Part shown: one piece after another, positions 48,866-62,215 of the stretch
Numbering within the stretch: position 1 is the stretch's first letter
How the letters are laid out: each line of letters begins with the position of its first letter
NCBI GenBank assembly: GCA_036346405.1
Contig: CM070562.1
Location: 101,852,784-101,916,783, forward strand
From: Phyllostachys edulis
Lineage: Eukaryota; Streptophyta; Magnoliopsida; Poales; Poaceae
Reading direction: 5' to 3'
Length of the DNA stretch: 64,000 nucleotides
Position numbers and translations under genes: made by a program
The notes under the pieces: generated by a model
Database searches by the model: none
Told to the model about the DNA's origin: nothing
Seen by the model: the letters and a program-made list of their open reading frames with translations, nothing else

Positions 48866-51154
48866 ATTTACTGTCTGGTCTCCTATCGACAACATAAACC
48901 ATGGTCATTCTGAATCTGAAGCAACACAAGGTGATCAGTAGTCAGGACACTACGAACCTAGCAGATACTGGATGGTACGCCTGACCTGAACATAGGTGCC
49001 AAGGTTAGGTTGGACTTATGTTCAAACCGATCCAATATGAAAGCGATTTAGTGTTAGTGTGTTATACCTCGGTAGAATTGGATTGGGTCTAGCATTATAT
49101 CAGGTTACGTACATAGATTTAAAGTGATTAACAAGAAATCAAGAACTGAAGAACGTTAGTAACCTGAGGAGACAATTCTGATGGCTGCAGAGTGCAGACA
49201 AAGAAGAGCAATAATTAGCAGAGATAATAATGCTAGATTCTAGATCCACCTGTGATTGATATGATCGGTCTCTCGTCAGCTATACTGGTTCGTTTTCTGT
49301 CAAGCAGTGGGCAGAGAAGCAAGGTATTTCCTCTTGTGGCCTCATGCTAATGCACTGATTTCAGGGGTAGCTGTCTTTTCAGCCTGTAACAGAAGGCAAA
49401 ATAAGCACTCGTTCCAAACGTGTATGCATACCAGAAAGTGTTTCCTGTATGCATTGTTTGGGTCAGTTGCTTTGCTTGTCCTAACTCTTAAAATACTCTT
49501 ACAATGTATACATTACAAAGAAAAAAATAACTCCTCAAATACAATCTCCGTGTACTTTTGATGAGTAACCTGATCAAAATACTCAGTGAGCTGCAGTACG
49601 ATTGACCTACCTAGCAAGGCTGGCCAGAACTCAGGAGACAGGAGTGATAGGATTTTCCCAAGTTGAGTGGCTGATCAGCATCGAGTCGTAGCAATCACAA
49701 ATGTGTTATTGTGTTATAGTTGTGTGATGGTTTTCTTCTGAAAACATTGCAGCAGATGTTGTGAAGATGTACATCACAATCCACAATTAAGCTGAGAGGT
49801 AGGTACCTACCCTCTACTTCCCCATCAGGGTGCTTGGAATTGCCCACCGAGGAAAGTGGCATAACTACCATACACTAGTTTTGTGTAGGAGCATTGACCA
49901 TATGCGCCTAATACATCCTGCATATTAAGCCTGAAAATACCAGTCTCCATTCTGAAACCTGGAAAATTCCATGAGTTTAGACAATGCAAGGCTTGATTGT
50001 CCGACTGATATAGCACAGTAATCGAGAAAAAGAACAGGGGCAGAAAAGGCTGAAGTACGGTTGGTACGTCGGTTTCTGACACTGCTCAATTTGGCAATTG
50101 CTGAGAACCCGAAGCAACAAAACAAGATGACGAAAATTCAGACGCCTGAATTGGTGAGTTCTGAACTCTGAAGTCTGATGCCAGTTGCTTAATTTGTACA
50201 TGATTTCGTACTGGTGCAGTACGTACCGATAAGGCGAAAAGAAACTGAAGGTCAATGAGAAGCCAGGACAGCAAATTGCTGAAGTAACGAACAGGAGATT
50301 TTTCAATAGTGGCAGGTCAGTTTTGACAGTGACCATCGAAGTGCAGCGGCCCCTGCCCATTGGACGGTGCTCACCGCAGCATGCATACTGCATAGAGTGG
50401 TTAGGATAACTCCTTATTGTAATGACCTCTTAGCGAATCCTTAACTACTCATCATTTGAATTTGGTCGCTCGAGATGGCAATCCTGCAATTGAAAATTGT
50501 TCAGTTGCTCCAGCTCCATCATTAATCTGACAATGGCGGCAATGCCTGACAGAGACAATGGCCTTGGGCCAATGGTAACTTTAGGTACGGTTGTCCTAGT
50601 TGGCTCATGCTGAGTCCCTTCTACGAGTAGAATATGCAAATGTCATTATACAAGTAGCAAACATACGGCATGGGACGTAAGAGGCCCAAAATATCCATCC
50701 ATAGAATAGCGTCTTTCTTGGGAGCTCCTATAAAATAATTTGTTCGTCACCGTATATCGGCGTCATGATCTCGACGTCGCGATTTATCCGGCATATTATA
50801 GACACTTGCAAATTTATAAGGACAATTATTTCTTCTACCAGCAGATAGAAATAACATTGCGTTGTTTTCGCTCGAGGAATGACACATATTTGTGCCCTTA
50901 ACCAGAATACAAATCGAGCATGTGTTTTTGTTTATCCCGTCCAATGTCGACCCGACAACGTGTTTGCGGATATTAAACTACCTGAATCCCATCGAAAAAC
51001 TAATCGAAAACTCAATGATCCGAGATTGATTAGAGCTAGGCAACACTGTACCCAGTGTCGATCCGACAACTAGGCCTAATTAAAAGGCAGTATGGACTAG
51101 TACTAGTACCAGCTGCCACCTCTCAATCTCTCATTCGCTCAAGGCTTCACTCTC
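48866..51154. other. Intergenic DNA upstream of the Lsi1-like gene
   Basis: No transposon domain and no supported host gene. Open frames of 60 to 140 codons (for example 49977..50393, minus) have no recognisable motif and lack start context. The last few hundred bases contain the promoter of the gene that follows. Confidence 0.5.
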
Positions 51155-51162
51155 TATAAATA
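51155..51162 (+). promoter_or_regulatory. TATA box of the Lsi1-like gene
   Basis: TATAAATA in CTCTCTATAAATACTCC, 141 bp before the ATG. Transcription would begin near 51185..51195, giving a ~105-base 5' UTR. Confidence 0.75.
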
Positions 51163-51295
51163 CTCCTGCTCATTGCCTCAAAGAGCAAGCTAGCAAGCCA
51201 TCGAGCGAGCTATCTGTAAGCTTCTCCTCCTCCTTCCAAGTAGGAACTCACGTGTTTGCTACTAGTTGCGCACGTAGCTAGCTCGATAGTCAGAA

Positions 51296-54200
51296 ATGGC
51301 CACCAACTCGAGAACAAACTCCAGGGCAAACTTCTCCAACGAGATCCATGACATCTCCACGGTGCAAAACTCCAACATGCCCAGCATGCTGTACTACAAC
51401 GAGAGGTCGCTCGCAGACTTCTTCCCTCCTCACCTCCTCAAGAAGGTGAAGCAGATCATAGAACTGCACCGTGTGATTAATTCAGAGTTTTTTTCTCCTT
51501 TGGATGCTTCTTGAGTTGGAACTAATGCATGCCGCCATGGGCTCATGGCACTAACTGTTCTTGGCAGGTCGTGTCGGAGGTGGTGTCCACGTTCTTGCTG
51601 GTGTTCGTGACGTGCGGGGCAGCGGGGATCAGCGCCAGCGACGAGAGGCGCATATCGCAGCTGGGGCAGTCGGTCGCCGGCGGTCTCATCGTGACGGTGA
51701 TGATCTACGCCGTCGGCCACATCTCCGGCGCGCACATGAACCCCGCCGTCACCCTCGCGTTCGCCGTCTTCCGGCATTTCCCTTGGATTCAGGTATTCAA
51801 CAGTACAACTCGAACATTAACGCTGCATATACTAGCTAGATGAATAAATAATTCAAGCCATGCAGTTTGACATACTGCTAGTAACGTTCTTTCACTTTCT
51901 TTCAATCTATTCTATCTTAGAAGAAGATGTTGGCAAACACCCTAGCTAACTAATTGAGTGTCGCGCTTGGATATAGGTCACATAAGAATTTTTTTTGACA
52001 GAACCTTAACTTGTTTCGATCGACATGTTATGTATGGGGGGTATCTGTCACTAGTTGTCCTAGCTACAATGTTCAGCACTAGATCAGCTTGCAACTGCTA
52101 CAATATTGAGAACCATTTTAAAATTACTAAAGAGCAAAATCATTGACTAATTTAGTCGTGGCTACGTATTTAGTTTATTCACACATACTTTTCAAGATGT
52201 TGTCATGGACGTATACGTGATGCTGCCAAATTTAATCTCTTTTTAGGCTTAGATTCCAAATTATTCAGTCTAGCTTGTGGCCTTGGCTAAAAAGAAAGTC
52301 AAAAGGAACGGACTGGTGTATATGCTCATGTAACTTCTTGTCTGAACCAACCAATCGTATATCTTTCATGGGGTATTTATATACCAAAATGATGCCGGCC
52401 TGCAAATCAAGAATTGAGATATCTCTTAGTAGTAGCTACCTTCTTCATCTCATAGGTCCCTTTCCTTGTCGATTTGTCTAGCTAGCTGGAGCTTGGACGC
52501 AAGCAAGCATTAGCAACACAAATAATAATAGGCAGACAATGCGTTGGCCACAGCATGTGATCGATCGAGCTAGCACCAAAGCTCGCATCAGATACATGAA
52601 AAGCATGAAACGGCCATATGTAATTAAGCTTGTGCTAGTTAGAAACAAGCATTTGCTGGCAGCCAAAAGATCAAGCGACAAATTAACCCGGGATACGCTA
52701 ATTACTGCAGATAGTTTAGTGGCCACGAAGCATATGCATCGCAATCCACAGGGCACTACTACTACCACCACACCAACCGACCAGTTTAACATTCACATCA
52801 CTTTCGAGGCGCATTTCAGCGTTTTCATCGTGCCAATCTGACGCGACAAGGCAAGTGTCCTCGAGCTAGTCTTTTGCAGCTCGCTCGATCAGTGCCTCTG
52901 TGACCAGAAGTCCGAGCGAACCTTTTTTATTATTTAATCTATTTTTAAAAAATATTATAAAGATAACCTATGTCTAACTTTATTTCCAATTCCAACTCTC
53001 CACGCCACAACGCACGACGTGATAAAAACACTCTGTCATGCTACATACCATGGCGTGACCAAAACTGCCATGATAGCCCTCCGAGCCAACACGTGTCTAT
53101 TTTTGTGCTAAGTCCTGTCACGTCAAGACGGACGGTGTGACAAACAAGTCACGCCGAGGTCTGTGGCGTGATAACGTGTTTTTGTCACGTCACGCGTTGT
53201 GGTGTGGTCAAAGAGATAAGAATTGAAAATAAAGTTATAGAGATATTATCTTTAAAATACTTTTTAAAAATAGATTAAATAAAAAAAAAGCTACGAGTGC
53301 AGGCAGGTTAATTTGGCTGTGGGGGCGTGCAGCTAGAGGACATAGCCAATCTTGGTTCGTTCAGGGACACGCGTGCGAAGCAAGCGAGGTGCGTGAAAGT
53401 GGTGTGCATGGTGAGGCATGTGCCATATATTCGATCGGGATCTGCGGGAAATCGCAGCCCGGGCTTTCGATCGGCACCCTATTCTGGCCGGCCTAGTTGC
53501 TATGTTATATGTACTAGCTACAGTACATATATTCACCATGCACGTCTACCGGTGACGCTGAAGCAGCCGAACCGATTCGATGTGCTGCGCCCGCGCGCCC
53601 CCATGCCGTGGTCAAAGATATGTAACGACGTGCACTGGTACTGCTCTAGATCTCTAGCTTGAGGCCCAGGGTTAAAGGATAACTAAAGATGGTTTTCTAT
53701 ATTTTTTTTTAACGAAGACCTGCGTGAGAGCATATCGGCGCGTGACTGTAGGGCTACACCTGTACTAGCTAGTATCGCATAATGTCACGTCGCGCACCAT
53801 GTGTGCGGGGCTGTAATGGATGCTGTTTAATTCTGACGTTTTTGTGACGGTGGCAGGTTCCGTTCTACTGGGCGTCGCAGTTCACCGGGGCGATATGCGC
53901 GTCGTTCGTGCTCAAGGCGGTGATCCACCCCGTCACCGTGATCGGCGTGACCGCGCCGACGGGGCCGCACTGGCACTCGCTGGTCATCGAGATCATTGTG
54001 ACATTCAACATGATGTTTGTGACCCTCGCCGTCGCCACGGACACCAGAGCGGTAAGCAGCGCGCCCGCGCGCGCGCGCTTTGCTTATTTCTCATTTTGCT
54101 ATGAAAACGCGGATTCTGACGTGTTTTCCTGTATGCGCAGGTGGGTGAGTTGGCTGGGTTGGCTGTTGGTTCCGCGGTTTGCATTACGTCCATCTTCGCA

Positions 54201-54820
54201 GGGTAAATACATTTAAAAATCAGCAACCCGTACATATATACCGGCTAATCATTATTTAATTCATTCATTCATGTCCAAAATAAAACCAGGAGCTAGGTTC
54301 ATTAATCACCACTTGGCTCTTGACGAACTAGGGAAAAGCCAAACCAGATTAATTAACTGATAATCATTCTTCGAAACAACAAGCAAATTAGTTAAGCTAA
54401 CCTTGACCTGGCTAAGTTAATTAATTTGACCGTATCTCCATAGCTAGTATGGAACGATTAATGGGACACGTTAAGTACACAGACATGATAGCTAGATAGC
54501 AACGACGATGAATGCATGAATAAACTAAAACTGAGACGCGAGGGAAACCGAGTGGTGGTTGCAGGGCAGTGTCAGGTGGATCGATGAACCCGGCGAGGAC
54601 GCTGGGGCCAGCGCTGGCGAGCAACCGCTACACCGCCCTCTGGATCTACTTTCTGGGCCCCGTCCTCGGCACGCTGTCCGGGGCCTGGACCTACACCTTC
54701 ATCCGCTTCGAGGACACCCCCAAGGACGCGCCCCAGAAGCTCTCCTCCTTCAAGCTCCGCCGCCTGCAGAGCCAGTCCGTCGCCGCAGACGACGAAGAGC
54801 TCGACCAAATTCAAGTGTGA
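51296..54820 (+). CDS. NIP2-1: NIP2;1 (Lsi1-type) silicon channel, five exons
   Basis: Exons 51296..51445, 51568..51792, 53857..54051, 54141..54202 and 54565..54820 join with GT..AG introns into 295 residues, against about 298 for rice Lsi1 from memory. It is an aquaporin-fold channel with six membrane helices and two NPA boxes (108..110 in GAHMNPAVT, 219..221 in GGSMNPART). The selectivity filter residues are Gly88, Ser207, Gly216 and Arg222, the wide GSGR filter that defines NIP2 channels for silicic acid and arsenite. The start [19 protein letters not shown] and the tail [14 protein letters not shown] are near-identical to grass Lsi1 N- and C-termini. It would take up silicic acid at the root plasma membrane. 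NIP2;2 (Lsi6) is less likely, since its N-terminus and the ISASD loop differ. Intron 2 is 2.06 kb and holds an inverted-repeat element. Confidence 0.95.
52923..53289. mobile_element. MITE-like element in intron 2 of the Lsi1-like gene
   Basis: Both ends contain ATTTAATCTATTTTTAAAAA in opposite orientation, and the match continues through TAAAGATAA and AACTTTATTT for about 70 bp. The centre carries CACGCC/GGCGTG-type G/C-rich words. Length about 367 bp. A target duplication could not be fixed because the ends run into T and A homopolymers. The gene's splice sites are unaffected. Confidence 0.8.
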
Positions 54821-55509
54821 GCCATCGGCGGCTTTGCCGGAGACGGATCGCGCGAGTCTCCTCATCATTTAGATGCTACTCCTCAGCCTATATACCACTA
54901 GCTATGTCCATGTGTGTGTCTCACTTGTACCGATTGATCGACCCATGCCGGAGAGTACACGCACGCATGTGCGTTTGTTCAGTCGTGGGGCAGTAGATTG
55001 CTCGCTCTGTTAATGTGCGGAAGAGCTGAAGCGTAATTTTGGGACGCACGTGTGTATCAGTCTGCGGCCGCGCGCCTACGTGCGCGCTTGCATACGTGCC
55101 AAGAAGTGTGTGTCTCTCCTGCAGTGTTGTTGCTTGTTCCAAAAGTTGGTTGATACATATAAATCATCATCTGTGCCTTTATATTGCTTCACGGGTTACA
55201 TGCACTAAGCCAAGAAGAATATTGAACGAATGAATTGAATTCACTAATAATATGCGTGCGATGACGGGTTTGAACTTTGAATTGTGAGATAATGTATGAA
55301 ATGTTGCATTGTATATATTTTATTACTTCAGCGTGGTCCTCAGGTGTAGCTTTCTTGCTTCTTGGCGATGCATGATTCGACCGATCAAAACCCAGCACCA
55401 AGTGAATAATTGGTGTTATCTCTTGATCTTTTCTAATATAGGCGGCTTAAAGTACATGCTTATTCCCATACTGCTATATCCGTAACAGATAGAAGAAGCA
55501 TATACCCAT
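54821..55509. other. 3' UTR and downstream flank of the Lsi1-like gene
   Basis: Non-coding DNA after the stop at 54818..54820. It contains CACGTG-like and GCGCGC words near 55050..55090 but no clear polyadenylation signal. No further gene is seen before the solo LTR. Confidence 0.5.
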
Positions 55510-58500
55510 GTTCTTGTCGGACCGGATTTAGCGATCCAGAATCCTTTGTGATTTTCGCCGTACTATTTTCTGGATCAGTAGCTAGTTCTGATAGTTATAT
55601 TGCTGAACATCAAAAACATATAATGCGGAAGCGTAAATATAATATTATACTTACTTGTGGGCCGATCAGGCTGAAATCATTAAAAAGCAGCAGCAAAAAT
55701 GGAAAACTTCATACAGGTTGGACCCTCAGGACACGCCCACAGACAACCAACTAGGGTTCACGACCTAGCTCTTAGCCATCAATATCTGAATTCTCTAAAT
55801 ACGCACAGTGTCCTTGGTTCACAGCTTCCGTGAGTTTTGGGGAGAGCGAGAGTAAACACAACTTCCGTGCTCGCGAACCAACACATAAAATGCACGAATA
55901 ACACATGTAAGGCTTAACAAGGATGACTCGGGTTCTTTTATTTGCCAAATGCAACATTTTCAAATACCATAATTAGAAACTCCTATAACTTAGCATTTTA
56001 ACCAAATCATATTTTATTAAAGAGAGTAATGTGCAATATTCAATACAACGAAGGTTACCTCCACCTTATGCCTAATTTTCACTGGGGCTACCTCCACCTA
56101 TTAACATCACTGGGTATGATCAACCAGGAAAAATCCAAATTCAGGGCTAGGTGAGACCGACAAGTTTTTCATCCCACCCACACAGGTTTTTGAAATAGAA
56201 CTAACTCTAGTAAGTTTTCATGTCCGCCTTTGATCGTAGGCACAGCTGTTTAAACAGTTTATACTCTGCAGAGGTTGTACATTGTACCCACAAGAGACAA
56301 TCAACTCGTTGCTCCACATGATTCTTTGGTCATGTAGATGAGGGATCATCACAGTAACCTTTCAAATTATCTTGCCCTTTCCATTATCTCACCCATATGG
56401 GCTGCTCCCACAGGCTGTGGGCCCCATAAGTTGTGCGGGATGTTCACTACAACGACTAGCGCAGCTGGACTACACCGCAATGACTAGCATAGCTAGCAAC
56501 TTCACCTTGCATCGGTGTCCCATTCAAGCCAGAACGTATTCAGTGCTTGCACTACCTCATTACCCCTCCAGCGAGATGACTTTCAGAGTTCAATAAATTT
56601 ACTAAGCCAAATTGTACTTTACAGACTTGTGCTTGTACTTATTTTACAATGAGAGGTCATGACAAGATTAAGTCCTTAAGTCATCCGGGCAGTTCATACC
56701 ACATTCTAACCACTCTCGTGCTATGTCAGCACCCACCATCATACCATCCGTCCAGATGTGGTAATAGCAAGTTATTAGAGTTTTGGGGAGCAAAATACAT
56801 TATCTCAAACATTCTAGTCATTTACGCACAATGACTGCTCAAAACCATTTCCATGTTTTAAAAGATAATGATTAGGGCAATTAATGCCCTCATACTTAAG
56901 CAAGACTAGCATGGCGCCTAAGTACAACCTATAACTAGTAAAGTTACCACTTAATATCTAGGGTGATAAGAATTAAGGAATTCAAGTGTCAAGGATGGCA
57001 TACTAATATTTAGTTACCAAGTAGGTATGTAATTATCTCTTAAAGATTTTACATACATTTGCATAGTGAATTAATCATGCAATTTGCTAATTTAGAATAA
57101 TATAATTTGCATAAAATGTAGGTTCAATATGATCAAAGTATTGAATCGTCTGGGTCAATTTACCGTAGCCTTGATCTTACTCAAAACGTTCTCAGTTAGT
57201 GGTCTTGAGTTCTTGGTCTTCGTCTTTATCCGAATCTTGATCCCGGTCGAGTCGTTGTTTCTTCGGGACTCCAACTTCTAATTACTCGATCAATGATCGA
57301 GAAACCAATTAAATCTAAAGAACTTCAAAAAACCAAATAAATTCAATTGAGCTTATTTAAGTTTTGCTATGAACGAGAATATGAGAGAAGATTTAGTGAA
57401 TGGAGGATGTTTGACAAAGTCAAACGACATTTGAGCGAAAAGGAAAAATGGTGGAGAAACTCTACCGGAAAGGAAAACATGGAAGGATCAAAGTTGAAAG
57501 AACATTAACAGGAATATTCTACTTTGGATTAGAAGATGGCAAGATATCACCGATCGGGGGATGTCATGGCTCAAACATAGAATTAAAAAGCTTCTTTAAT
57601 TATTACATACTTATTAAGGAAGTTTCATTAGTTGGGTTTGACTTAGGACAGATATGAGTCAAAGAACACTAGGCATTATTTGATGAGCGTTAACATTAGA
57701 GATTAGGGTGTGAGTTCAACATGCGAAGAGTATAATTTTAATTCGTCGAGTTAAACTTGGAGTCCATATTTTACCAATAGTTCTCTCTTAAGGTTGTGCT
57801 TCGAATTGTTGATACATTAATTGTTCTTAAACACCACTGGCGATTTAAAATCAGAGATAAAGATAGGATGGCTATTATTTGAGCAAGATTATACTTTTAG
57901 CAAGACTTCAAATTTAATTTTGCATTTTAAATTAGATGGCAATGGCATATTGATTAATTACTTCATCTTTAACCTATTTGTCGCTTACACAAGACTGTGC
58001 ATATATCAATAAATATGTTATGATTGAGATAAATATTAGAGACTTAAAATTCAAATGATTTCTTTTTCCTTAGTTATTAAATCACCATTTTAAAAGTCTT
58101 CATGATTTTTGGGATATGGATAGGTTACTAGTTATCTTTGCCGGGCTTATCTTTGCACTAATTATTTTTAATTATCATAGATAATTTTAGATCTAGGAAT
58201 AAAGATAAAATAGCTTTCATTTGGACCATAGAATATTTTGAGAGTATCTGCAATTAAAATTCAAGTTTCTAGAGCAAGATATTAAGATCATCATAATTAT
58301 TCTTGAATATTTTCAAATTCAATTTCCGTAATTTGTCATTTAAATTCTCACATCTCAAGTCTTAAACATTATGGATAATTATTTAAATTAACTTTATCAA
58401 TTAAATAGTTATTATTTACAGAGGGGTTGATATTTGGAAGTTAACAAATAAGTTTTGCATGAATTCCAATGAGAGATGAAATAGATAAACTACTGCCTCC

Positions 58501-58534
58501 ATTTAACTCTTAAAGGAAAGGGCCCACAAGTCAT

Positions 58535-58582
<48 letters not shown>
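58535..58582. repeat. (AG)n microsatellite
   Basis: AG repeat of about 24 units with one AC interruption, at the edge of the G/C-rich block of the solo LTR. Confidence 0.95.
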
Positions 58583-58584
<2 letters not shown>

Positions 58585-59799
58585 AGCACTGCACAGAGAG
58601 CTTCACAGAGAAAGCAGAGGAAGGGAGGAGGCACACGGCGGCGGGCCTACCGGTGGCGAGCGGCGGCCGGAGAGACGATGAGGACCGAAAAGATGGAATG
58701 CCGAGGAGGGGAGGAGGCTAGGGAGGTGTCATTGCGCTGGGCAAGACTGAAAGCGAAGACTACAGCGTCGAGAGCGGTCGGGCATGGAGGCTGAACAGAG
58801 GCGATGGCGGCCGGAGGGAGGGGAGAGGAAAAGGAGGTGAGCACAGGCACGAGGGAGGTGCAAGGAAGCTCACCGAGTGATCCGTGGAGGCGGAGGAGCT
58901 CTGGAGCGAGCCGGCGATGTGAGGCCAAGGCGGCGCGGGGCAGCTCGCAGTGGCGGCGGGGAGCTTCGACCGGCTGTTGGGGGAGGTTGAGGATGTCAAG
59001 GTGGCACTCCTGCTAGGAAGAATTGACCCAAGGGGTGCCGAGGAGATGGCGGCGATGGAGACTTAATTCGGCCGGAGTCGGTGAAGAAGACGGTTGCACG
59101 AGCTCCGATGGTTAAAAACTAAAATTGGGTGAGGGCTTTTGCTCGTGGGGGCATGGAATACGGCGTGATGCGGTTGGTCGGGGAAGAGGTCCTCTGGGTT
59201 GGCCAGAACGCGGTGGTGGTGCGGCAACCGAACACGGGAACTCGAGCTCTTCGGGCTTTCTTGGAGACGGAGAGGGAGATGAGGGCACAGCAAGGGCGGA
59301 AGGAGCAAGAGCGAGCTCAAGGGTTCTTATAGCTGAGAGGAGAGGGAGATGGCCGTTGGGGGCTCTTGAAGGCGCGTGGGGTCCCGAGGGGCGACATGCG
59401 AGGCGCTGGCGCCGGTTGACAAAGGCACGAGCGTAGGCGCATACGGTGCGCAGCCAGGGCATGCTCCAGCAGTGACGCGACGTGATGTGGGCGGCATGGG
59501 CGTGCACGGGAGGCGATGGGAGCATGCGGTCGTGCAAGGGCAAGGACGAGGCAGTCGGCACGGCTACAGCGGCAACAGAGCGACAAGATGTGACCCTGCT
59601 GACACGAGGCGTGGGTGGCTGAGGACAAACAGGTGAGGCGGGTCACACGGCAGAGCATCGTGCAGGTGCTGGAGATGTCATGGTGCGGCGAGGACGGGAT
59701 GGGCAGGAGCAGAGTGCGGCATGGGCGCGCACGGTGATGCTAGCGGACGTCCGGAGTGGCATGGGCGCTCACTACTACAAAAAGGCTAATACTGGATGC

Positions 59800-60150
59800 C
59801 TCATCATAGACAGTTGCCCAAAACTGTCTGTATTACATACAATCACAGACGGTTTTGGTTTTGCTACCATCTGTGTTACTGGCTGCACTAAAAACCGTAT
59901 GTGAAGAGGTAATATCATAGATGGTTCATGTTGAAAACCGTCTATGAAGTATCACAAACGGTTCTGAACAAGAACCGTCTGTGATATTACTAAGTATCAC
60001 AGATGGTTTCAATAAACAACCGTTTGTGATGCTTCACAGACGGTTTTAATAATGAACCGTCTGTGATATGAGACCATATCACGGACGGTTCCATTATTGA
60101 ACCGTTTGTGATAAGTATCACTGACGGTTCCATAATAGAACCGACTATGG
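59800..60150. repeat. Left subterminal palindrome array of the CACTA element
   Basis: About ten alternating copies of ACAGACGGTT and AACCGTCTGTGAT-like words (for example 59939, 59965, 60034, 60052, 60083). Such arrays are the transposase-binding region in CACTA elements. Confidence 0.9.
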
Positions 60151-61830
60151 TAAGTCTCTTTATTAGTATGAGCCCGCTAGGGTTTGCGCTCTAACTCGTC
60201 ACTCCCCTCCCCACCCAAGTGACCCTGTTGCCGATGCCGCCATGCATTCTTCCCGTCGCCGACGGTTGTGATACCACGGTTCACTGAACAAGACACTCGT
60301 ACGATAAGAGTGTCTTTTTCAAGTCACCACAGCAGCCACAGCACTTCTGACGCCACGCGCCTTCCCTCTTCCTCCTCCCTGGCTACCTCTCCACCGGCGA
60401 TGTCGAGGTAAGACATATCTATCACCTATTGGTTTGTGCTGTTGGTATTCATGTGAACCAAGCTCTTCTCTCTCACGCCAGCCTCCCGCACCTCCGGATC
60501 AAGCTCCTCCTCCTGGCCACGGATCAAGCTCCCGGCCTCCTCACTGCAGTCGGGCGCTGGCCTGGCTCCTCCTCCCTACGCCAGCCTCCAACTCCTCCCC
60601 CCTCTCGCCATCGGCTCCCTGCGCCACCTCGGGCCTCCCTCGCGCCTCCCACCTCTCTGGCTCTAGCTCCCACTAATGCGTAAGTTTCCTTCTTGTCTTC
60701 TTGATGTTGTCTGGTTGTTGGTTGATGCTGATGGTGATGGCGAGAGAAGCATCAGAATATGTAATACATACATGTAGAGAGAAGTAGAGAAATCATAAAT
60801 ATAAATGAATGCAATGATCATGCAAATGCTTGTTGGCTAGTGGCACCTTGCTAGCTGTTGAACTGCTCAATGATGTTAATAGTCTTATGCTGAAATTGAA
60901 TTGATAATTAGTTCATATTAATAGCCCCCTTGCTCTGTGATGTAAACTGAGGGCTATTGGTGTATGTGCATTCTATGCATCTTGCTTAGTTCATGCTATG
61001 GGTTCAAATTGACAAAAATGAATGGAGATGGTGGGTTTGGTTAATGCTCTCTGATGGATACTGAGGGTTATTGATGCTGGTTCTAGCTTTGTGCTTGGTT
61101 GGCTTACATTGGATGTAGTTCAGATGGGGCTTGGCTGCAATTAACTTTTCAGATTTGTAAAGGTTAGGCTAATTTGTAAAGCTACAATTAACATACAAAT
61201 TATTTATTAATTGGTATGTATTATATTCGAAAACAAGACCAAATGAGTCAAAAACTATTACAACACCTCTTCACCTGTCTCTCGCCATTCATTTCACCTT
61301 TGTCTGTGTAACTGTGTTCATGCTGGTCAAGTTCTCCTACCTTGCATCACAGGTACGTCCTACCATTCCATTCATAATCTCTCTTCTCTATAAAGTCTCC
61401 AAGTAGTGGCTGCTTGTGCCATTAAAACTGGCATCATATATATATTGTTAAGTAGTCCTCGGCCACTTTAGGGGTTGTCCATGCGACATGAGAAGGATGA
61501 ACAAGAACACCAAGCAACAAGTTGAGAATTCTTTTGAAATGTGAGAATGGTTGTTTGGTGTTCTTGTTGGGTTTAAAGACGATTATATGCTCAAGAATGG
61601 TTGGTTGCTGATACATGATGCCACTTCCTAGTCGGAATACCTACACGTCCATGTCAGTTTCTGAATATAGTGACGTCTAATTACCTATCGACAACATCCA
61701 GGTAATTGGATGTCCTGACGATCTCCTTGCATCCATACTTTTTAAACTTGCATGGGCTCGATGAGGTTATCCGTGGCTACTGCCTCATCCTTGTCATGTC
61801 ATGTGGACGCACTTCCTAAAGTGACCGAGG

Positions 61831-61833
<3 letters not shown>

Positions 61834-61918
<85 letters not shown>
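61834..61918. repeat. (AT)n microsatellite
   Basis: Uninterrupted AT run of about 42 units inside the CACTA element. Confidence 0.98.
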
Positions 61919-61923
<5 letters not shown>

Positions 61924-61969
61924 GATGTCGGTTTTAATGGCACAAGTACCATCGCTGGAGGCTTTATAG

Positions 61970-62215
61970 CGAAATCATCACAGCATTTTCACCACAAACC
62001 GTCTGTGATGATCACCTGAGCACGTTTCATCCACAAACCGCTCGTGATAGTTACCTATCACAAACGGTTCTCGCTAATAACCGCTCAGGATAGTATGCAT
62101 CACAGACGGTTTGAAAACCGTCTGTGATGATCTCGTGTCATCACTGACTCATAAACTCAGACGGCTCACGAAACCGTCTGTGATGACGTTTTTGAACCGT
62201 CTGTGAAGACCTTTT
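61970..62215. repeat. Right subterminal palindrome array of the CACTA element
   Basis: Copies of AAACCGTCTGTGATGA and ATCACAGACGGTTT near 61996, 62098, 62117, 62172 and 62194, facing the left array. Confidence 0.9.

Noticed and set aside
58647..59658. Several overlapping G/C-rich frames on both strands
   Set aside because: Open in many frames at once inside an LTR, low complexity, no motif; composition effect.
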